From Epiperipatus broadwayi (taxonomy: Eukaryota; Onychophora; Udeonychophora; Euonychophora; Peripatidae), in the NCBI GenBank assembly GCA_028023455.1, contig JAQFVV010000021.1:3620853-3684852 (forward strand): 64,000 nucleotides of DNA. The letters run 5' to 3'. A program made the translations under genes and the position numbers. Positions within the stretch are counted from its first letter, which is position 1, and each line of letters begins with the position of its first letter. Under the pieces are notes generated by a model. The model was not told the origin of the DNA. It worked only from the letters and a program-made list of their open reading frames with translations, and made no database searches. Shown here in pieces: positions 1 through 12,009 of the stretch.

Positions 1-345
1 ATAGAAGAGCAATATAGAGACTTCAGATCACTCAACGAAGTATGGAGAGATGCATGTTAGGCGTAATAAGAAGATATCACGTGTTACTGATATCACTAAA
101 AAAATTAAGAGACCGAAGTGGAGTTGGACTAGACATATTGTTAAAAGATATAATAGATGGACAGTTAAAATCTTAAACTGGATTCCAAGAGATTGTAAGA
201 AACCTATAAAGAAATCATATATGAGATAGATGGATGAGATAAAGAAGTTTGCTGATGTGGAGAAGAGAGATTAGAAATAAGTGAAATTAGACTAAACTTG
301 GAGAGACTTCCATCCTGCACTAAATCAATAATGAAAAGGATGATG
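1..345 (+). pseudogene. 3' end of RTE-like LINE (copy 0)
   Basis: This is the last part of the same non-LTR retrotransposon found at 20125-23452 and 39361-42830, cut by the window start. It aligns with the end of the pol reading frame (the stretch resembling KxxWxWxxHI followed by NRWT, the ILNWIPRDCK motif and RWMDEI), but with many stops, such as an early TAG in the first lines. The element ends near 345 in GATGATGAT triplets, which matches the short 3' tandem repeats usual for RTE elements. It is non-coding today. Confidence 0.8.
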
Positions 346-2104
346 ATGATTTAAATTCATCCATGTATAATTAATAGTATTATATATTGTTGTAAAACAA
401 TTAAATAAATCTGCCTTTTCTTTAATCGCTATGACAACACTCCATTTATTTTTTTTATTTAAACAATTTAACAGTTTGGACTGGCCAGAAATCTTTTTCA
501 CAACTTCTAAATTTCTCAATTAAAAATAAGGTGGAAGTAATATAAAAATTTTGAAGAAGCTCTGAAGAAGACAGTTGGTTAGTTAAGGTGAAAATTTAGA
601 AAAAAGCTCTGAGAAAAAGACTGCTGGTCAGTCGAAATTGTTAGACTGATCAAATAAAAAAAAAAAAAAGTAGAGCATTATTATAGTGATTTAAAAAAAG
701 AACAATTTGTTTTATAATTAATAGCAATATGGTACTGACAATGTTAATTTAGAAACCATTGTAGAAGTGCTGCAAGCACCAACCAGATTTATAAAAATTA
801 AAGATTTAGTCAATAAAAAAACAAGAACAGAAAATTTTAAAATATAAAAATCAAGGTTGGTGATAGCAGATTAAAGCAATCAACAGTATTTGAATTAATC
901 AGCAATCTCCTATTTTAAAGTTTGACAGTTCCTCCGATTTTTCTTTGTTGGTAAAAGTCATATCTGTATAAGATCCTGATATTTGATAATACGTGTAAAT
1001 TGCTTTCCATTTGGAAAATTTTTTTAAAGCCTATTAATCCGAATACGTATCAATTTTATACAAACTTTTTTACCTACTATCACCCATCTCCATTTTTATA
1101 TTTTAAAATTCTGTTGTTTTTTTTACTGACTGAACTTTTAATCTTATTATGAGTGTCTGGTTTTCCAAAATAACATTCACGATCCAACTATGTCAGATGA
1201 GAATATATAATGATAAACCTGTATATGTCATTTATATCTGTTGCCTGTGTAAATCTTCATTTTAATATATATATATATACAATTATTTTCGTATTTACTT
1301 CTTTATATACTTTGTTAATTAATTAATATTTTCAATATACTTAAGACAACATATTCAATATAGTAAAAAAAGTATTATATTAACTAGTTAAATGAATAAA
1401 AATGAAGAAAATTACAAAAACAAATTTATAGAAAATATGGAAAAATGCAGAAGTCGGGAATTTTATTTGAAAAGTTAATGAACAAACCGAAAAAATAGGA
1501 TCACAATTAAAGATAAAGAAAATAAAAATTGTGATAATAAGATCGGCAGCTGACTTCAAAACTGACTGAGAAGATACTAAGGTGAGTGATAGTTTTGCCT
1601 TCCTGAATCAGACATCTACAATAAAAAATTAAACAAAAAAAAAATTCATTACAGATTAACATGGGCAGAAAAAATGGAAAAAACATTTTTAGACTTAAAC
1701 TCATATTTTCAAAAATAATATAAGAAATGTTCAAGCTATGTCATTCTTAAAACTCTCTATCAAGATAAAGAGTGTTCACTGTAAAAAGGGAAGGGTAGCA
1801 AGAGGATAGAAATTAGTCATTTACTCTCATTTGAAGTACAAATAGTTAAATTAAAATCTGTCTCAAATAAATAATAACATTTTAAATCGCTTCCAAGAAA
1901 AAAAAACCTAACAATACCAGTTTAGTGGATCAGTTTGAGCACTATGATTATGACCTCCCAAGTCGAAAACAATACTCAGCGAGTTATTGGTTAAATTATG
2001 AAATAAAATTTCATCTTTTCTTGAAAGCAAATTAACGTTACTTATAGAATTACATAACTAAAGAAAAGAAGCAAAATTTGATAAAGCTACAGAAATAATA
2101 ACAT
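346..2104. other. AT-rich stretch without a gene
   Basis: No supported gene. At 545-650 there are two decayed copies of the CTCTGA..GACTG hairpin motif also seen at 32741, 36600 and 59006 (the second keeps GACTG paired with CAGTC before GAAAT). The rest is simple AT-rich sequence. Confidence 0.5.
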
Positions 2105-2200
2105 GATTTACTGCTTGGGAATTCATAAGAAGTTTGAACATAGTAGATGAGAGTGGAACTCTAGAATTCATCGTGTTACCATAACCGTAAATTATGCAGG
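2105..2200 (-). repeat. tRNA-derived SINE relic
   Basis: On the minus strand it ends in the same tail as the SINEs at 16803-16925 and 58085-58200 (plus-strand form TGATTTACTGCTTGGGAATT, then CATAAGAAGTTTGAAC). The tRNA-like head is badly decayed. Confidence 0.45.
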
Positions 2201-5200
2201 TATCAAAAATAGTTTTAACTATGATTTGACTATATTTTGATGTATCAATTATAGTCGAATAAATAATTTACAGATAAAAGATTAAGCTGCATAATATTCT
2301 GAATGCAACTAACTCACTTTGCTTAATATCAAACCATTCTTCAGGCAACCAAAATGTAACTGAACATATGGTCACATGATTTAATGATCTGTATTTCACT
2401 TTTAGACGATGATGACTTTTCTCCTAATGCTTTTTCACTTTGTTATATCTAAATATTTTCAGTGAAGATATTCAGTTCAAAAGCAATGTAATAATGATAA
2501 TTTACATTTCCATTGATGATTAATTCATTTGAGCACCGACAATAACCTTGATTATTGAATGCAACCATAATGCAACGGACTCACTCTAAAAAAAACCTCT
2601 TATTTCCCATAGCTTTTAAACTTATTGAAACATTATTTTTGATTATCATCACAAAAATATTAAAAAAATAGCATATAGATATGAATCATCCATACTAAGT
2701 TAAAACTGCAGATGTAAACGGAATGTCAAAATATTCAAAACTGTTTTTAACTTAATAAAAGTAGTTTAATAAAAATATTACGTAAGAATATCTCTATATG
2801 TATAAACAAGCATTTCCAAATTAATGATATTTGATGTATGTCAGAACTTCCAATAGCAATTTGATTAGCGGAGAAAAGAGATTTCACCAAATGCACGCAC
2901 AAAAAATATATATTTTTACTCTAACATCTTCATCTTGAAGTTTTCTTTTCTTCAGAATTTAATGCATTATTTATGTATATCTAAAAAGTTTTATCAACAT
3001 TTATTGTCAATTGAGAAATGGACATATTTATGTTTGCTTTGGTCAAGATATATCAAACAATATAATAGGTCATTCCAAAGAAATGTGATCAATGGGACTG
3101 ACATCAGCTTGAGAAACCATAATAATAAAGTTATTAAATCATGCCCATAATTTGGTAAAATTTCTACCCAAAAAAACAAGGTGGGCTGAACTCTGTCATT
3201 TGCAATTCTTTTCAAAATTTCTAGTATTTCTCGATAACAGAAATATAAATTTAACTTGCTTGCAATAAAAAGTTTGTTGTGAAATGGTGAAAAATCAGTG
3301 CGGGAAAAATGTTTATTCAAGCAAGGATGAAATTAAAGAAAATACATATCAGCACCACAGTTCTTATATTCGGAAAAAATGATATCTTATATTACTAAAT
3401 ACCTTGATGAAATTTCAAAATGTAGAACTTTTTTTTTATGCATGACTTAAGTAAAAAAACAATCATGTGTTCTACTATTCAAAGTCATACAATGTTTGAA
3501 CACTTCTCTACGAATCAATCCAGGAACCAAAAAATTATTGGCCCGGTAACATTACATTTCATTATTTTTGTAAGCAACAGCACCATCAAGCAGCCACATG
3601 ACACAGTAGGAACTACCCTTGTCTAGACTAAGGTGCACTTGGCCAATTATAACTGAATAATGTAAACCTCAAGTTCTACAAAAGTAACAGAAATAGATAG
3701 AGTAACATGCTAATACAGGGGATCCCACATTTCGCAAAAGCATTATTCACATTTTTGCATAATTATGACTGAACCGTTGTAAAATATAGCAAAACCTCTC
3801 GCCGTTTTACAAAACAGAAATTATGTAGACCCGAGTAAAAATAAACCATTTCACAATGCGGAAACATGAAAAAATGTATGTGGTCAAAAATGTGATTTAA
3901 AACTATTATGAACTTTGATGTCACGCAAAACGAAGTTACCGTTTGGCACTTAAGAGAATCATATTATTTAATTTGTAAATCGAACTAAAATTTTTGAAGA
4001 TATACTATATCAATAGAGCATTTTAAATTTAGAAGAAAATCTTGCAATTTACAGTTTAAAAATGTGAAATTAAAAAATCACCACAGATGAAGAAAAACAA
4101 ATACTGAATTCCAGATAGATATACAGCACTTGTACATGAGGCCAACAAAGTATAAATTTAAAACAGTTAGAAATTAAAGCGCATTGTAAATAAAAATTTA
4201 ACAAAAGCTTATTCACATGAAATAAATTTTGTATTTCTTAGAGGATTATATTCTAAAACAAATTATTAATGTTAATGACAAGACAAAAAAAAATCTTATT
4301 TTGAAATGATAATGAAACTTTAACTTGATGAAAAAAAAAATAATAATATTCTATATGTAAAGTTAATTAGCTTCCCAAAAAAAAGATTAAAATTTATTTC
4401 ACAATTTATTTAATAATTAGCTGAGCAATGCTTTCGACGTGAGAGGTCATAATGTTCAAACTTATCAGATAAACTGGTATTATTAGAAGAAAACACGACA
4501 TTAATACTCGGTGGTTAATATGTAAATTTACATATTCACTTCCATGACAATGCGATACAAGTCTTTTTTGTTTGTCACTTGGTTGTTATTAGCAATAAAC
4601 CATGCCTCTTTAAATTTTCTTTTCTGATCGTTGCACTCTGCACACACTATTTTAATATTAATAAAGTCATTTTTAATTTATAAAAATAAAAATCTGAATA
4701 CTGCCAAATCTTCATTATTAGTTATTTTCAAAGATTAAATAAAAATATTAACTTTGTTTTTTATTCATCACTGAATTTATTTACATATTTTACATAAAAA
4801 TTTGTTTTATGCTTATTTAATCTGTACTTTTATATTTTTTTAAATAAATACTGTTCACAACAATAAAATATTACCATCGTGCTACTTACTATTTCAATTA
4901 AAGATTATAAAACATTATTGTTATAAAAATATCCCTTCAGTCGATTATTAATTTGATCTGTATGCACTTCATTCTGGAGCCGATCAAATGTAAAGAATGA
5001 ACTCCCAGAGTATTTAGTATTACTATAAATAGAAGAGTTAATTTTTAAAATTAATATATGTATTATAAGAGTTTGATAATTTAGGAATGTGATGCGAAAA
5101 AGTTTTTATAAATTTAAATATTATTCTTTCAAATGATTTGCCCTGATTTCCTCGGAAGTGATTTAATTAAAATCTTCACCAATTCATTGCAAGATTTCAA

Positions 5201-5950
5201 ATGGCTTCTCAATCTCAAAAGCATGAAATTGAGAAGTGAAATGCAGATAAACTGTTACTACTAATTATAATACTATTATCATTTGTAATGGATAAACTGA
5301 ACACTCAATCAATATATTAATGGCGAAGGAACAAAGAAAATAAAAAACCTCAAATTTGTTCAGTCCCCAAAATCTCAATAACCAGTGAATATGGATAAGC
5401 ATAGGTATAAGAAATGTTAATAAAGCCAAACTAAAGATATTAGAGGACCAGATCCACATGTGCCAGATAATTCACAAATAATTATAATGAAAATATGTAA
5501 AAATCTGAGACTTTTGTTTCAAATATATTTTGGTATTTGGATGTGCCAAAATCATCCATACTTTCTATAAAAGCATGCTTTATTGAATCATCACTCTAAA
5601 AGTTCAGGTTATACAAAACTTGTTAGATTTACAAACACAATACAAAGTATGAAAGATTTGGTTATTTGGTTACCATACTATGTGAAAAAAATTGATAAAT
5701 CGCTGTAGTATATACAAATTTCAAGAAACATCCATTATCAGCTATTTTGAAGCAACACTAATCAGTCATACAAATATAACAACCACTTTCATATTAATAC
5801 TGGTAAATCAACTGATATGATGTTAAGGCAAGAATATATGGCACTGCAAATCATTTTATATAAATCAACCTACTCCAATATAGCTGCAATAATTGCAAAT
5901 AAATCAAGTCATATATCACATGATTTAATTTAATAAGCTTATACTACAAA
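2201..5950. other. No gene recognised
   Basis: AT-rich sequence with only short chance ORFs. Around 3715-3960 there are TGCG/CGCA-bearing stretches that loosely resemble 9348-9490 and 10560-10715 and may be an old interspersed repeat. Nothing else stands out. Confidence 0.4.
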
Positions 5951-5982
5951 TGTTGTATAATGAGTATGCCAATAGCTCTCAA

Positions 5983-6037
5983 CAAGTTCAGACTGGTTTC
6001 TAGCTCTGGCTTTCGTCAATGAGGTGGTAGGATATTC
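5983..6037 (-). ncRNA. Hammerhead-like ribozyme, degenerate
   Basis: Read on the minus strand: TTGACGA (C3 of CTGANGA changed to T), then helix II with AGC pairing GCT around CAGA, then GAAAC, loop CA, then GTC. The proximal helix I strand CTCA is partly matched by TGAA after GTC. The distal helix I half is lost. Likely inactive. Confidence 0.45.
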
Positions 6038-6250
6038 AAGCATTAGATTTAAAATACCAGGTCATTTACCTAATAGTTAATTATTAAGTAGAAAATCTGA
6101 AATTTTCAGATATCTATATGTTTTCAAATCCAGCTATCTAACTTAAATAGTCATATGGGATTGAGCAACTAAGTTTAGATGTATTATATATTAATAGTTA
6201 ACCATTAGATAAAGTGTTGGGCTTAAGCTGGTATTTTAAACCTAATGCTT

Positions 6251-6313
6251 GAATATCCTAGCGCTCACTGATGAAATCCAGAGCTAGAAACCAGTCTGAG
6301 GATAGGGATATTC
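6251..6313 (+). ncRNA. Hammerhead-like ribozyme (type I)
   Basis: Helix I distal strand GAATATCC (6251-6258) pairs with GGATATTC (6306-6313). Proximal CTCA pairs with TGAG. The core has CTGATGA, a weak helix II, then GAAAC, a dinucleotide CA and GTC. The loops between the two helix I segments are what type I hammerheads use for tertiary contacts. Helix II (AATCCAGAGCTA) is poorly paired, so activity is uncertain. Confidence 0.6.
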
Positions 6314-6359
6314 TGAAAAGCTTGTTAAGAGCTACTGGCATACTCGTTATATAATATCC

Positions 6360-7129
6360 AATATAGCTAAACATTAATTAAAGCTAATCAGTATCACAAA
6401 ATTTTATATCAAAATGTATAATTAATAGATTAGTAGAATTTGAAAATATACATAAATTGGGGGGGGATCAGTTTTATTTATTCTGCAGGAAACAGTGACC
6501 AATGAATATTTTTCACATAGTGATTATCTCTCCAGATTTGTTTAAGTTTTCCATCACTTTTATAGAAATTAAAGCAATCTAAAATAGGAATAATATAAAT
6601 GGTATAATATTCACTGAACTGTAATTTACATTATTATAAGTATGGAAACAATTTCACCTATTCAATGTTAGCAAACATAGAACTGTATCTATTTAAAAAT
6701 GAGTGTTAGAATTGATTATCTTTACTTGCTGGATTTATTCAGGCAATGAAGAATATGATATGCCCTTTGTCAGAAAGCTAGCTACAACAAACAGTCTATC
6801 TATATGAGTATTGTGATAACATTGTTTAAGCTTCAAAGAAACACAGCACACAGCATTCAGAAAAAGAATCATTACATGAACTGAAATAAAAAATCATATA
6901 ACAATAATTTTAATGCAACTCACTTATCATCTAAATGACTTATTTAAATCTAAGTAAAAGTTGTGCAAAAGTGTAATAGACATAAATTTGATAGAACATC
7001 TAATTCTAAACCATGGACTGACGCGCCCCACATCCTAATATACATTCAAATATAATATCGATTTGTGCACAAGGATTTTAATATTGGTTTTAGAGACCTC
7101 TTATGACTAAATAGACTTATTAATAATTC
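6360..7129. other. No gene recognised
   Basis: AT-rich sequence. I see no coding, repeat or RNA signal that I can support. Confidence 0.4.
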
Positions 7130-7520
7130 CAAAGATAAGATTAATGATGATGATAAAGCTCAATTGGTATACATCCTGGATTGTCAATTTTGCAATGTCA
7201 GATACTATGGGGAGACACATGCAAACTTAAAATAGAGAATCACTCAACATGTTCGTTTATGTAAGAGCTAAATGCAACAGCTCTTACAGCTTAGTATTTG
7301 TGGATCATGAGAAAATATCTGATCATTTAAACCTGCTGATGCTAAAATTATTTGTCTAGAATATAAGAATAAAAAAGAAAAGTAAAAGAAGCATGGCACA
7401 TAAACTCTAAGAACTTTATAAATATAAAAGCCAATAGCATTCCTCTTAGCAAGGACTGGTCTAACCCAACAACAGAGCCAATTTCTAAGTCAATTTACAC
7501 ATGCAAATCTATTATAATCA
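7130..7520 (+). pseudogene. Penelope-like element GIY-YIG endonuclease relic
   Basis: The C-terminal part of a PLE protein. In one frame it reads LVYILDCQFCNVRYYGE, the cysteine-bearing YIG half of the GIY-YIG nuclease, then a basic RITQHVR stretch. In-frame stops and shifts follow, and KEAWHIN plus a stretch with IPLSKDW match the conserved tail that follows the nuclease in PLEs. The reverse transcriptase part is missing. This is a different lineage from the PLE at 50702-53035. It is a relic with no coding capacity. Confidence 0.7.
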
Positions 7521-7589
7521 GTGACTAGTTTAAGGTATGTTTATATGCATGAGAATATGCTAATATATTTGCTACTATTTATTTTAATC

Positions 7590-7630
7590 CTGCTTTGATA
7601 AAGATATACCATATCGAAACCCTGGCTTAG
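7590..7630 (+). ncRNA. PLE-associated hammerhead-like motif
   Basis: About 70 bp after the PLE relic: TTGATAA, an A, then GATAT and ATATC forming a perfect 5-bp stem around ACC, then GAAAC. PLEs are known to carry hammerhead motifs (Cervera and de la Pena). Here the first core block is degenerate (expected CTGANGA), so this is probably an inactive descendant. Confidence 0.45.
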
Positions 7631-7639
7631 CCAAGTAAT

Positions 7640-8140
7640 ATCATTATTTTAGATGAAAATTTATTACCGTAATAGTTCATAATTATCTATTCACTCTTGT
7701 AGAATTTATTTTATTACATATTATCTCCAGTATACACATATAATATAATTTATTCTTATTACGTAATTGAAAGTAGGTTTCTTTGATTATAATAAGACAT
7801 TGATTCAATATGATTGCAAGAGGTGTATGCCTAAAAGTGTTTTCAAACATTCTTAGTAGTGTTATGTTCCTCTGAGAGCCAAGAAAACTATTAAGAGAAA
7901 AATGATTGATGAATTTTAATTTGCTTTGATTAGAGTGAATTATATTTCCAGTTTTGTAACAACAAAAAAAAAAATTTAATAATCAAAAATTTATTCATAA
8001 AATCTAAAGCATAGTTAACGTTTTTTATTCAAAAGGTAAATGAGACACAATGTGCAATTCCGACTGAATGCACACAGATTACAACCTCTCATATGACTTT
8101 ATCATTTGTTCAGTATTTGGGGTCCCTATCAAATTATTAC
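7640..8140. other. No gene recognised
   Basis: AT-rich sequence with no supported feature. Confidence 0.4.
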
Positions 8141-8149
8141 AAGTTATCC

Positions 8150-8335
8150 TGCATGTTTTGATACAGTTGCTGTCTGATTTGGGATCAGGAGGTCCCACAA
8201 CCAATTCTGGCACTCAAACTTCTTACAATCTCCTGAGTCATAAAGCCATTAGTCATAATTGGTAAAGCATCCAACACTTGAACTTCTTACGAACTCCCGA
8301 GCAATGAAATTATATGCCTTTTTCTTTTCGTTACA
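8150..8335 (+). repeat. SINE fragment
   Basis: Shares the block GATCAGGAGGTCCCACAACC.. and the tail CTGGCACTCAAACTTCTTAC with the better SINE at 53055-53300. Its second half repeats the tail (TGAACTTCTTACGAACTCCC). It is a tRNA-derived SINE with a decayed head. Confidence 0.55.
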
Positions 8336-8339
8336 AGTT

Positions 8340-9733
8340 GATCTACAATACTATACCTCTTGCATTCATATTTTTGACAATATCGTTTTAGATAAAAATA
8401 TTAATGATTTTTACTAATTATTTATCAAAATAATGTCTTTATTCATATGTTTAGAAATAGTGTCATAGAAGTTATCTAAAAAATAATACTCATACTAAAA
8501 AACAGAAAGGAACTGAATTAACAATGCCATCAAACTATGTTTAATAAAAACAGATATTTAATCTTAAACTGAGTTTTAAAGTCTCCATCTGGGCTAGAAA
8601 TGCCATGATAATCTCTAAAACTGATAAATGATCGGTAATAATCATGAATATATTTATCTAAAATAGATGATGTCTAAAGCGTGAACACAGAAAGTTTGAT
8701 ACTCCTACATCAAATCATAGAAATTTAATAAAATCTAAAGCAGGGATATTTAACTTCAATACATATATTCCTAAAAATATAAGAAATTATCTAACAAAAA
8801 AAAAAAACTGACAATTCCCTGTCAAAGGAGTTTTTTTTTATTTTAAATAAATTAGTTTGAATTAATAAAAACTTTTTTTGCATTTAAAAAAACCCTGTTT
8901 AAAACAAAAAATCTTATTTTTTTTTACTCTAAAAAAAATTAAGTTTGGTTGTTTACTCTGACACAGACCATAATGCTGTCTTACTCGCTCCCTCTCTCTC
9001 CATTTCTTATTCTCATATTTACAAAAACTCATTTTGGATTTGACATACTTGCATTTCAGAAATTACCTCAAACATTACATTAACAAATAAGAATTATATT
9101 AATTGACGATTTCCAGGTTCCTTTAATAATTTTTATATAAGAGAAAACAAGTAATATGTACTTGTAAAATGAAAACTTGGTGTTAAAAAAATATTAAATT
9201 TTATAAGTATTATATTTAAATATATTGTTTTATATATAAAGTATACAATTTATTTCAGATGCTTGCCAAATTTTATTTATTCATAGTTAAATCTTATAAT
9301 AAATAATAATAACAAAATACAACAGCTAAATAAATATATACACCCGGGGGATTTTTTTAATGCAATTTTGAAGTTATGCGATTCATGTTTATTCTTAATA
9401 TCTTTTGATGCATTTTCTTTTTATGCGATAAAGAAGTTCATATTTCACTTAAAATCGGCATTTCCCCATTTTATATACACGCTTTAAATTTTACATACTT
9501 TAAATGTCTACTGGAAAAAAGGTTTGGCAATAAATTTAGATACAGTAGAAGATTTAGAAAAGGATAATGAAACAGACATGGAACCTGCTTCATTTCACAG
9601 CAAAAATGTGAGAAAGTCTTCAATTTTCTAATCAATTGGAAAATCACTTTCTTGTTAAAGACACGAATTATGAACTAAATTCCAATGAGAGCTAAGTAGT
9701 TGTATGTCTGTGTTATGTATGGGTATGTTTATA
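8340..9733. other. AT-rich stretch without a gene
   Basis: No gene. There are homopolymer-rich areas near 8800-8940. At 9348-9490 a TATGCG-bearing segment loosely resembles 10560-10715, possibly two ends of one old repeat. Confidence 0.4.
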
Positions 9734-10112
9734 TTTTCTTTTATACACATATATACATATGGAGAAACTTTTAGACAGAAAAAAATTAAAAGTAAAAATA
9801 TTTAAGAACTCTTTTAAAGTAGAAATTAAAAGTTCTTAAATATTTTTACTTGTAACTTTTTTCTATCTAAAAGAGAAAAGTTATGTTTTGCTTCCCATAT
9901 CTGATCAAATTTGTACTGTGTGTATATAGCTATATATAATGCCTAAGTAATAAAATTCTTGATAAAAAGAAAAAAGTTACAAGTAAAAATATTTAAGAAC
10001 TTTTAATTTCTACTTAAAAAGAATATATCTTTAAAAGTTTTTAAATAGTTTTACTTTTAACTTTTCTCTGTCTAAAAGTTTCTCCATGTATATATATGTA
10101 TAAAAGAAAATT
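9734..10112. repeat. Nested inverted repeats
   Basis: The outer arms (ATACATATGGAGAAACTTTT near 9753 and AAAAGTTTCTCCATGTATAT near 10074) are complementary. Inside are two smaller hairpins made of the same AGTAAAAATATTTAAGAACT word in both orientations. The result is a four-arm foldback, probably a MITE-like element or an inverted dimer. No coding capacity. Confidence 0.65.
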
Positions 10113-10428
10113 TAACTTACTCATTATTAACACACTCGTGAAAGCGTGTTATATATATATAGTTGCACTCATGGAAGTGCATTTTCTAACAGCTAGACGT
10201 AGCACTCTGGATATCGCGAGCTTCATAAACAATTCATCTCACAGTTTAATTGCCGATTATATGGTTGACAGAAAACCATTAACACGTCATGAGAGTGAAA
10301 TTGGAGGTAATTGTATTTCCTCTTGGGGCGAATCTGATGTCTTACCAGTTCACAAACAAACCGCATATTGTCAAATAATAATAATGATTAAAATATGTAT
10401 GAAAAAATGTAAAATATATTACATATAA
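10096..10428 (+). other. Unassigned 110-codon ORF, doubtful
   Basis: An open frame that starts within the right edge of the foldback. Its middle (about 10180-10370) is richer in G and C than the surroundings. I do not recognise the product and see no domain, signal peptide or splice sites. The reverse strand of the same stretch is also fairly open. It may be the edge of an unrecognised repeat rather than a gene. Confidence 0.15.
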
Positions 10429-11319
10429 AAACATAATATGTTTTGAATAAAATTAAATAATAATAAAAATATTTGTCTTGAATCAATTTTTTTCAAATAT
10501 TTAAAATTTTTTATTAATCATACTTTATTTCCTTATTTTTTTTATACAAATTTTAAAGTAATTTTACCTTGTTGCTTTACTTTTATGCGATTTTTGAAAA
10601 TTATGGAACATATTCCACATTTTTCAATGTAAGTTAAGCCTATTTTTGTGCGATTTCTTTTATGCGGGTTTTTTGCGGAACCTATCTACTACATAAAAAG
10701 AGGCCCAGGTGTACATATATTAATAATAATTACATATAAAAAGCCTTTTTCGGCACATGGTTTTGTACCCTTTTCAAATGTTATGCATTTATTTTAACAT
10801 TAACCAATTATTGCATATAAAACACCATCTAGTGTTCCATAATGGAAGTAAAATAATAACAATAACAAAAAAAAAATCACTAAAATAGAATTAAAATTTT
10901 TTCATATAGAGATTCAACATAACTTCCAAGAATTGGCTATATGACATAACAATATACTCTATACCTTATATAATTTTCCATTCAAAATCTGTAAAAATAC
11001 AAAGATAAAATGAAAGACTTTATTGATTAAAAGTAAATACAACCAAACCAAATCTGAAAACAAAAGATGAAAAAGAGTCATGTGTTATCTACAAGCAACT
11101 ATTAAATGGAGTCAAGCTAGGGTCTTTTTACTCTGACGATTCTTCCAGGCCCATTCCTTCGGCTGTAGTTTCACCAAATAGTGCTCAAGGACAGTGGGAT
11201 CTCACCGGTCCATTCATGAGCATTACTAATTAGATGGTGAAGCATTATGTAAGGTTGTATAGCATATATATTAGCTATTATAAATGTTATATATAAAGCT
11301 CACGAAACAAGCTCTTAAC

Positions 11320-11365
11320 AAGCTCAGACTGGTTTCTGCTGCTGGCATCCTCAGTGAATGAGCTC
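11320..11365 (-). ncRNA. Hammerhead-like core, family of 5955-6354
   Basis: On the minus strand: CTGAGGA, helix II TGC pairing GCA around CAGCA, GAAAC, CA, GTC, then TGAG. Compared with AGC/GCT at 5983-6037 the helix II change to TGC/GCA is compensatory. Helix I can pair only partly (TCA with TGA). Confidence 0.5.
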
Positions 11366-11529
11366 TATATATAACCATTTGTAAGACAACCTTATTGTCT
11401 GACTTAATTTTTTGTAATTATTTATTATGTATATTGTAATGTTATATAGTCAATTCTTTCAATTTATATTGAATCTCTAAATGAAAAAATTTATTCTATT
11501 TTATTGACATTTTATTTTATTATTGTTGT

Positions 11530-11660
11530 TATGACCTGCACAATCTGGCACAGTTGATAGAGAGACTGACTTGTAATGGGAAGGTCCAGGTTCGATTCAG
11601 GTACTTGCAGGTCTGGAACTCAAATTGCTTATGAACACCTGAATAAAACCATGTCTTTTT
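11530..11660 (+). repeat. tRNA-derived SINE
   Basis: Clear pol III-type head: box A-like TGGCACAGTTGATAGAG and box B AGGTTCGATTC about 35 bp later, followed by the family tail (CTGGAACTCAAATTGCTTAT, then GAACACCTGAATAAA) and a T-rich end. It interrupts the right arm of the 10745-11795 foldback, so it is younger than that element. Confidence 0.75.
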
Positions 11661-11799
11661 TTTTTATTATTTGACTTCCATTATAAAACATTAGCTATTA
11701 TAAAACATTACATGGTGTTCTATCCACAATAACTGCTTAACATTAAATTAGACCCATAACATTTGAAAAGGGGATAAAAACATGTGCTTAAATGATATC

Positions 11800-12009
11800 T
11801 TAAGGTCGAAAAATAAAAATGGTAGAATATTAGCGAATTAAAAGCATTTCGTTTGAGGATAATAACTAAATTTGAATTACATGATCCTTTTTTTTTTTTA
11901 GTGTAGCACCATATTTTGATGATTTTTAGCCATTAAAGGAGAGGAACTAGATTTTAGTTTTATTATATACAATGTTATTCTACACACTGCCCTAGTATAA
12001 ACATGGATA
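11800..12009. other. No gene recognised
   Basis: Short AT-rich stretch with no supported feature. Confidence 0.4.

Larger units (their letters stand above)
5955..6354. repeat. Inverted-repeat element with two hammerhead-like cores
   Basis: The left arm (about 5955-6053) is the reverse complement of the right arm (about 6230-6354). Both carry the strings GAATATCC, CCAGAGCTAGAAACCAGTCTG and a terminal block resembling AGAGCTAYTGGCATACTC. The roughly 175-bp middle is AT-rich and not paired. Each arm has one hammerhead-like core, in opposite orientations. A partial third copy of the terminal block is at 11310-11375. Confidence 0.75.
10745..11795. repeat. Large foldback element interrupted by a SINE
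   Basis: The left arm (about 10745-10970) and right arm (about 11425-11795) are reverse complements at many points: CCCTTTTCAAATGTTATG pairs with CATAACATTTGAAAAGGGG, and TTTTTTCATATAGAGATTCA pairs with TGAATCTCTAAATGAAAAAA. The right arm is longer because a SINE (11530-11660) is inserted in it. The centre (about 11090-11250) has a GC-richer unknown segment. Confidence 0.65.

Noticed and set aside
2994-3320. 108-codon minus-strand ORF
   Set aside because: Simple composition, overlaps an opposite-strand ORF, and no domain or splice context.
11530-11610. Possible functional tRNA gene
   Set aside because: Boxes A and B are present but no cloverleaf with acceptor stem can be formed, and the tail identifies a SINE.
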